Positions 57,923-64,000 of a DNA stretch of 64,000 nucleotides are shown here, piece after piece. Under the pieces are notes generated by a model. That model worked only from the letters and a program-made list of their open reading frames with translations, did not search any database and had not been told where the DNA came from. Source of the DNA: Polychytrium aggregatum. Its lineage: Eukaryota; Chytridiomycota; Chytridiomycetes; Polychytriales. Both the position numbers and the translations under genes were made by a program. The stretch spans positions 102,750 through 166,749 of the forward strand of contig NW_026516306.1 in assembly GCF_025602895.1 (NCBI RefSeq), in the 5' to 3' direction. The number at the start of each line of letters is the position of its first letter. Within the stretch, counting starts at the first letter, position 1.

Positions 57923-60558
57923 CTATCTCATTGGGGCAAGTGCCGAGAATCCGCTGCCGTATCCTGCCTTGGGCTTCATCTTGTTGAAGACGTTCCAGAA
58001 CCGCAGGGTCTCGTCGCCAGCCCCGGTGACGATATTTTGGCCGTCGGGCGACATGGCCAGATAGAGGACACGATAGGTGTGGCCCGTCAAGATCGCTATC
58101 TGCTCCATTTGCGGCGCTTTCCATATGACGATTTGGTTTTGGGAGTAGCCGTGGGTGCTGACGAGCTCGTTGACGTGCTTAGCCCAGGCCAGGTTGCACA
58201 CCTGCGAGCCCGTGTCGATGCTGCGGATGTGGGTGCCTGTCAGGGTGTTCCAGAATCGGATCCGGCGGTCGGCCGTTCCACCGCCAGAAGCGAGCAGCCC
58301 ATGCTGTTGGCAAGAAGGAAGCGAGGGAGGGATGGGGTGCTTGTGGGTTAGTCCTGGGAAGTCGAGTGCGGCTGGTGCTGGAGCTGTGTGGGCGTCCGAG
58401 AGTCCTGGCGCTACATGTTTCATCTCAACAAGCACCGCAGCAATCTCGCCGAGCAGCCAGCCTCAGTTGGCCGAGACCGACCTGGTGCGGCGACCATGCA
58501 ATCGCCTTTACGGCCGCAGTGTGGTCGCTGAAGGAGCACAGCGGGGTCTCGCAGCATCGATCCCAGACAAACAGATTGTTGTCGTTTCCACCAGAGGCAA
58601 GATACGAGCCATCCGGACTCCATTTGAGGCCGCACACCTGAGACCCAAACAAAGATGTGTATGCGCTTTAGGCCAGCCGATCTTCACTCAGCGGTTGCGA
58701 TATCGAGGGTGGTAGTGGATCCCAGCGATGCGCCGCATATGAAACATTCCCGGGCTTGCCAGAATCGGTCGTCGGCACAATGGGATATTCGCACCATCTG
58801 TCCCCCGAAACTCTCTATGGCATATGCTGGACGCTTCTGAACTCGACGAACCTCCTGGACGTGTGCCTTCAGGCTCTTGGTGTAGTCGCTCGGCATCCGC
58901 ACGTCTCTCTGGAAGATGTTGCGGTCGCGGCTGCCCGAGGTAAGTGTGTCCCCGTTCCAGGCAAGCGAGCCGACCCTAGCCGAATGACCCTTCATGCTTC
59001 GGACCTTCTTCCCCTTGGCGGCATCCCAGATCTGGACGATGCCGGTGTTGGTTCCGATGGCGATGTGCGAGCCGCGCGGCGACCACGAAACCGATGTAAC
59101 CAGATCCTCGTGGGAGCCCAAGTCGCAAAGCTTGATGACCTGCAGCAACAGCGGTCAAGTTAGGACAAAGAGAGAGGGAAGGGCTGCCATGCTGGTCCCA
59201 CAACGCTCGATGGTTTACCAACAACGGGGTTACGGCGAATGGGCGAGCATCCGTTGCACCCCACGACCAGGGATGGCAATACGACGGCGATTGCTGCCCC
59301 AATCCGCGAGCCACCGACCTTGCTGTTTCCGGCGTTCCAAAGATATACGCAGCTGCCGAGACCGACCCCGAGGTAATTGCTTGTGGACCAGTCCAAAAGA
59401 TTCAGATAAAAGTCGTCCTGTTTCCATATTTGCCCGGTATCATTGGACAAGGCACATGGTTGGGACTCAAAGAAGGAGCAAGGCCGATTCATAGCGGCCG
59501 CGCAGCCAGATGTCGCCCCCCTCGTTTGATGCAGTGCGAGCAGCGTGAGCAGTACCCGAGAACAAACCACCCGCCCGTTTCATGCAGCCTCGCTATTATA
59601 CCTGAAGATCCGGCGCATCCAGGACCTTGTATGGCACTTTTGGTATCTTTCGAATCGGTTTTTTCGGAGAGGAAAGGATCATCTGAGACTCGGGCTTGAT
59701 CGGGGTCGTCGAGTACTTTGGCGCGCGCGGATGGTCCAGGATCTTGAGGCGATTGGGGTTCGACGGCGACCTGTAGGTCAACAGGGTCTTGGTCTTTGTC
59801 GGAGTCGAGGGACACATGGCCTTGCTGTAATAGGCGAGGCTCGGTGGCGGCTCGTTGGCCAGTTCAGTTTGGAGCACGGCAGCATATGCTTTACCGGCCT
59901 CCTCTGGTCAGAGACGAGGCACGAGGGTGGTGTGAATCAGCGGAGAGAGCAAGCATGGTTGCTGGTCCTTGGTCGATCGATTGCACCAATCACCCTTGCA
60001 AACTTTGGACGGCCGGCTTACCGCGATGGAGATCGAGCTCGGCTTGTTGAGAGTGCTTCCGCTTGCAGCCGACCTCGCCCTCGCGGTGCAAGTTGAACTT
60101 TGCCACGGGCTCTTCGTTGCGGATCGGCATCAACCTGGAGGGGCAAGCATGAGTCACCCAGGGTCGAATCCCGATCTTGCATCAGAGTGGGAACGACGGG
60201 AGGGGAATATCTTGGATCCGCGAGGAACCAAGACCGCATACCTATCTGAATATTCGCTGCAGCCGCTGGATCGCCGCCGCATTGATAGCGGGGAGAGTGC
60301 CAGCAGAGCATAGTCAACGGGCGAGTGCGACAGTGGCGGGCTGACAGGCCGGTTGCCGGATGGCTTGACGAAAGCCATGGCCAAAGGTTTGACCAAAGGC
60401 GGTCCGACCGGACGATGCATTGCGCCTGTTGTTACCGACATCGAGTCCGGAGGGGATATCCCAGCGGCTGGAGCGATAGGCGGTGCGACAGTAGGATCCG
60501 ACCCAGTGCGCTGAAGCAGCGGCAAGCATGTCGCAGTGCGGTTGCTTGGGGAGCTCAT
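57923..60558 (-). CDS. CDH1: APC/C activator Cdh1 (Fizzy-related)
   Basis: WD40 co-activator that recruits substrates to the anaphase-promoting complex in late mitosis and G1. Seven exons read downward: 60558-60242, 60134-60022, 59903-59602, 59417-59319, 59139-58852, 58637-58482, 58303-57923, giving 551 aa. The C-box, split by intron 1, reads DRLMPIR (residues 105-111; DRFIPSR is usual). It is followed by the [19 protein letters not shown] entry to the propeller and Cdh1-type repeats: [51 protein letters not shown] and [13 protein letters not shown]. This pattern is Cdh1 rather than Cdc20. The protein ends in Met-Arg instead of the usual Ile-Arg tail that docks on Cdc27/APC3. The frame is open upstream of the chosen ATG. 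Confidence 0.93.
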
Positions 60559-60604
60559 CTCACAGAGGCTATGCAACGGGTATGAATGCTCTTCAGATCG
60601 GAAA

Positions 60605-60651
60605 GTGGATGCGATGTGGATGCGACGTGGATGCGATGTGATGTGGATGGT
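60605..60651. repeat. GTGGATGCGAT minisatellite
   Basis: About four 11-bp units just upstream of the Cdh1 ATG. The same unit is found in the acetyltransferase intron at 9451-9492. Confidence 0.75.
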
Positions 60652-61176
60652 GGAAATTTCACACAGCCCACAGTCGAGGCAGCGATCGGGTTGGCTGTTG
60701 GTGGAACAGGATCGCAGTCTCGGAAGGGCAGGAGGCGAGTGTCCCTTGTGATACGGTACACCCCTTGACAAAGACAACCCCTTGACGAGCCCTACTGGCG
60801 GCTTGCTACCCCTGGATCGGCCAGATGGAGAATGCGCCGACTTGTGGATGAAGGGAGCGATTATGATCAAGCCGGATCTGGATGCAGTCAGGGCGACACC
60901 TCGGGGTGTCGGTGGTCGCTTGACGGTGCGCTGGAGCAAGCGATGCTCAAGGCCTTGGGTGAGAAGCAAGGGTTGTAGATCGGCGAGGATGGGAGCGAGA
61001 AACGTCTGCAAACCGAAGGAGCGATGACCAAGAATGTCGGCAAAGTTGGAGGGTGTCAGGATGCGGCAGGGCGGATGCTGCAGCATATCGGCGGAGGGGC
61101 AGGACGAGTGAGTGAACCAGCGGGCAGGGTCGGGCTGCTGACGTTTTGGCGCCAAAATTGCCAGGTGGCATGGTGG

Positions 61177-61260
61177 ATCAGGAGTGTAGATCAGGAATGC
61201 AGATCAGGAGTGCAGATCAGGAATGCAGATCAGGAGTGCAGATCAGGAATGCAGATCAGG
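61177..61260. repeat. 13-bp minisatellite with 26-bp alternation
   Basis: About six and a half copies of atcaggartgcag in which the variable base alternates G, A, G, A. This shows growth by duplication of a 26-bp dimer. Confidence 0.93.
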
Positions 61261-61475
61261 TGGGAATGTGGTGGATGCATTCACTCGACCCTCTGAACAA
61301 TTCCATACTAACTCGATATCAAGATACTCGGGATTCTCGAGTCGCTTGGCTTCCCGGCACTGAGCACACCTGGTGATCGAGTCGCTTGAATCGCCGCCGC
61401 CTGGGTGGTGCCTTTCGCTTGCGGGGAGCCATCTGAGTGAGAGAGCGTCCTTGGTTCAGGTCCAGAATTGCATCA

Positions 61476-61565
61476 CTGAATGTTCATGGCCAGTGTGTGA
61501 TGTTTTGAGGTAGCAAAATATTTGATCAATGCTCAAAATCCGGGGTGTCCCGTTTTTATTGGATT
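61476..61565 (+). mobile_element. Solo end of dispersed repeat (related to 19391-19480)
   Basis: About 90 bp align with the right end of the 19.2-19.5 kb element: shared tcatggccag, a middle that differs, then ggtgtcccg and tttttattggat. No matching left end was found nearby, so this is a truncated or solo terminus. Confidence 0.6.
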
Positions 61566-61690
61566 GTATTTAGTGCCTGGGGAAGAGTGGCCGATGGCCA
61601 TAGATACAGCATGAAAACGATATAAAGAGAGGGGCGGCGCGGCACGGCGCAGCGGATTCTCAAAGGGGAGGAGGGTGTATCACGGCGCAT

Positions 61691-63742
61691 TTAGTGGCGG
61701 AGAGCAGCAGGAACAGAGCTGGGGTCGAAGCCGGGCATGGGGAACGAGTGGGCAAAGGCCTCGACCTCGGCCTTGAGGGCCTTGACCTCCTCGCTGGACT
61801 CGGCAGCAACGATAAAGTCCTTGAGCAGCTTGCCGGCGGTGGACTGGAGCTTGATGGCAATCTCGACACCGCGGTGCAGGAACTCGGCAACCTTGACAAA
61901 GTCGGCCTCCTTGAAGCTTCTGGAGGTCAGGGCCGAGGTGCCGAGACGGACACCACCGGGGGTGAGGGCCGAGGAGTCGCCGTGGACGGCGTTCTTGTTG
62001 AGGGTGATGGCGAGGTAGTCGCACAGCTTCTCCATCTTGGAGCCGGTGATGCCAATGGGACGAAGGTCCCAGAGGACGATGTGGTTGTCGGTACCGTCGG
62101 TGACGATCTTGTAGCCTTTGGCCTTGAGAGCGTCGGAGAGAGCGACGGCGTTGGCACGGACCTGCTTGGCGTAGGCCTTGAAGGCGGGGCTGGCGGCCTG
62201 CTTCAGGGCGACGGCAATGGCGGCAATGGTGTTGTTGTGGGGGCCGCCCTGGTTGGAGGGGAAGACGGCAAAGTTGATGCGCTCCTCGAGGTCCCAGTTC
62301 TTCTCGCCCTTGGGAGCACGGCGGAAGAAGATGAGACCAGCACGAGGACCACGGAGGGTCTTGTGGGTGGTGGTGGTGACGACGTCGCAGTACTCGAAGG
62401 GGTTGGCGGCCTCGGAGGAGGCAACGAGACCACTGATGTGGGCAATGTCGGCCATCAGGTAGGCACCGTGCTGGTCGGCGACCTTGCGGAGGCGGGCATA
62501 GTCCCATTCACGGGCATAAGCACTGGCGCCACAGATGATGAGCTTGGGGCGGAAGAGGCTGGCGTTCTGCTCGAGCTTGTCGTAGTCGACGTAGCCGGTG
62601 GTCATGTCGACCTGGTAGGGGAGAGACTCGAAGTAGATGGCCGAGGACGAGACCTTCTTCTTGGCGGTGGCATAGCCGTGGGTCAGACTGGACACGGATG
62701 ATGTGGCCGGTAGGGTCAGAATGCGTATTCAGCCGATCTCGATTGCCTATGAAGTTGCGGATCGGAAAGGTTGTGCGGATGGGAAGGGCAAGAGACTTAC
62801 TGGCCGCCGGAGGGGAGATCGAGACCCATGATGCGGTCGTGAGGAGCGAGGAGACCAGTGAGGGCCGAGAAGTTGGCAGTGGAGCCTGCAGGGACAAACC
62901 AGCCGAGCAAGTCAGTGGGGGGGGGGCAAATGCAGATGGATCGGCGTGGGAGGATATCTGCGGAAACTGCAGCACGGGACTTACCGGAGTAGGGCTGGAC
63001 GTTGACTCCCCACTTCTGGGCATCGAGGTTGAAGGCAGCGAGGGCACGGGTACGGCAGACGTTCTCGATGACATCAATGTGCTCGTTGCCGCCGTAGTAG
63101 CGAGCGCCGGGAAGACCTGGAAGGAAGGGCGGATGGCGAGCGGATCAGCCGGACGCCAGATATCGCAGCGCGAGCCCGATGTGTGGCGAAGAGCAGAGCC
63201 GAGACTGGGATCTGCTACACAACGCGAGATTGGGCTGCCAGCGGTACCAACCCTCGGAATACTTGTTGGTCAGGGCCGAGCCGTTGGCCTCCATGACAGC
63301 CTGGGAAGTGAAGTTCTGCAGTCGGACGGAGAGGCGACCCAGGGTCAGCACACAGCAACGCGCAGAGGATCGGTGCGAGTGCCAATGACCTGCGCCGATG
63401 GTCCGCGTGCTGGCGAGTGGATTGGGCCATTACCTCCGAGGCGATGAGCTCGAGGCAGGAGTACTGTCTCCACTTCTCCTGCTGGATCAGCTCATAGATT
63501 TCCTTGTCCTCGACCTCGAGAGGGACGTTGAGGCAGGTGTTCTGTGTAAAAGAGAAGCGAGAGTGCAAGTGCGAAAGCGAGTGAGCCAGTGCACGGGCGG
63601 GACGGCAGAGCAGCCGCTGCATGGCCGATGATGAACGCAGAGTGGAACGGAGGGAGTGCGGCGAGACGGCATCAGGGTCGATGCACGCTCCGTGCAGACA
63701 TGCAGGACCGCAACTCACCCAGGAATCGACAGTGTGCGACAT
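61691..63742 (-). CDS. SHM: Serine hydroxymethyltransferase
   Basis: PLP enzyme converting serine plus tetrahydrofolate to glycine plus 5,10-methylene-THF, the main entry to one-carbon metabolism. Six exons read downward: 63742-63719, 63541-63434, 63315-63252, 63116-62985, 62885-62801, 62687-61691, giving 469 aa. Motifs: [50 protein letters not shown], the PLP-lysine motif [15 protein letters not shown], and [11 protein letters not shown]. The N-terminus (MSHTVDSW) is short and has no mitochondrial presequence, so a cytosolic isozyme is likely. The first coding exon is only 24 nt. Strong codon bias (CTC, ACC, GGC), also visible as an open antisense strand, suggests high expression. Confidence 0.95.
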
Positions 63743-64000
63743 GATGCGATTGGAGGGCAAGTGGGACCGACGGTGCTGGGCAGACGAGGGGATGGCGGGG
63801 GAATAGCCTGACCAGAGGGGCGCTTTTATCGGAGGGTGCGGAAGACGAAAAAAAAAGATTGCGCACCAGACGCCTCTGCGCACCAGGCGCGGCATCACGC
63901 GGCGGGCCAATCGGCGGGCCAATCGGCGGCGCGGGCGCACAAGGCCGGGCTGGCGCGGCTCGAACCGGGCGGCGGGTGTTTTGGGGGGCCGCTGACATAA
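63743..64000 (-). promoter_or_regulatory. SHMT promoter with paired CCAAT boxes
   Basis: Upstream of the SHMT ATG. Two CCAAT pentamers on the plus strand (63907-63911 and 63919-63923) lie in a 12-bp direct repeat gcgggccaatcg. CCAAT elements work in either orientation through the HAP/NF-Y complex. An A-rich tract lies at 63848-63857. The window ends inside this region. Confidence 0.5.

Larger units (their letters stand above)
60559..61690. promoter_or_regulatory. Cdh1 promoter / SHMT 3' flank
   Basis: 1.13 kb between two minus-strand genes. It holds two minisatellites and a solo copy of the dispersed repeat. A Cdh1-frame extension to 61155 is open, but it translates the minisatellite and is probably not coding. 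Confidence 0.5.

Noticed and set aside
60559-61155. N-terminal extension of Cdh1 by about 200 residues
   Set aside because: It translates a minisatellite and has no Cdh1-like sequence. The ATG at 60558 is followed by normal-looking coding sequence.
61177-61260. Short regular repeats as a possible CRISPR array
   Set aside because: Units are 13 bp, directly adjacent with no unique spacers, in a eukaryotic context. It is a minisatellite, as are the 57381 and 47471 arrays.
61694-62701. 335-aa plus-strand open frame opposite SHMT
   Set aside because: The frame exists because SHMT codons avoid the antisense stop. The product is Gly/Val/Leu-rich without a fold, whereas the minus strand is clear SHMT.

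Overview
This window looks like nuclear DNA of an intron-rich, GC-rich early-diverging (probably chytrid-like) fungus. The genes are eukaryotic, with many short GT-AG introns of about 50-330 nt. They include a fungal CRT10-like WD protein, a GH18 chitinase, a full-length alpha-COP, NC2-beta, Cdh1 and HAS1. The phylum is an inference from gene content and style. I rebuilt gene models by hand, choosing splice sites that keep the frame and restore family motifs. Exon lengths and phases were checked for every multi-exon model except the partial gene at 1.5-2.6 kb.

Layout: 0-2.6 kb holds an unrecognised multi-exon gene (+). 2.9-8.5 kb is alpha-COP (+, 13 exons). 9-10.5 kb is a GNAT/FR47-like acetyltransferase (+). 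10.7-11.9 kb is an ALKBH7-like mitochondrial dioxygenase (-). 12.1-15.9 kb is a CRT10-like WD40 protein (+). 16.2-17.8 kb is NC2-beta/Dr1 (-). 18.1-19.0 kb is an intronless secreted zinc-dependent phospholipase C/D-like protein (-). 19.2-19.5 kb is a MITE-like repeat, of which one end recurs at 61.5 kb. 19.8-25.8 kb holds two tandem cyclic-nucleotide-binding-domain paralogues (+) with identical intron phases. 25.9-29.5 kb is a 634-aa GRIP golgin (-). 30.0-33.5 kb is a 720-aa fusion of a degenerate Ap4A-type Nudix domain, two CCCH fingers and an eIF5-type W2 domain (+). 34.3-36.3 kb is argininosuccinate lyase (+). 36.6-37.7 kb holds small uncharacterised coding pieces (-). 39.2-41.4 kb is a GH18 chitinase (+). 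41.9-48.1 kb is a second, 1624-aa GRIP golgin (-). 49.8-50.8 kb is a single-pass membrane protein (+). 51.8-54.4 kb is the HAS1/DDX18 helicase (-). 54.7-57.1 kb is a fusion of S4, RluA-type pseudouridine synthase and PrmC/HemK methyltransferase (+). 57.9-60.6 kb is the APC/C activator Cdh1 (-). 61.7-63.7 kb is serine hydroxymethyltransferase (-).

Most genes are unrelated housekeeping functions, as usual in fungi. Three serve Golgi traffic (alpha-COP and the two GRIP golgins). HAS1 and the pseudouridine synthase-PrmC fusion are divergently transcribed from a 310-bp spacer and both serve ribosome or translation functions. The most unusual items are the two domain fusions (Nudix-CCCH-W2 and S4-PUS-PrmC), very small exons (6, 12, 14 and 23 nt), the paired CNBD paralogues and the dispersed repeat. 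No CRISPR, rRNA or tRNA was recognised.
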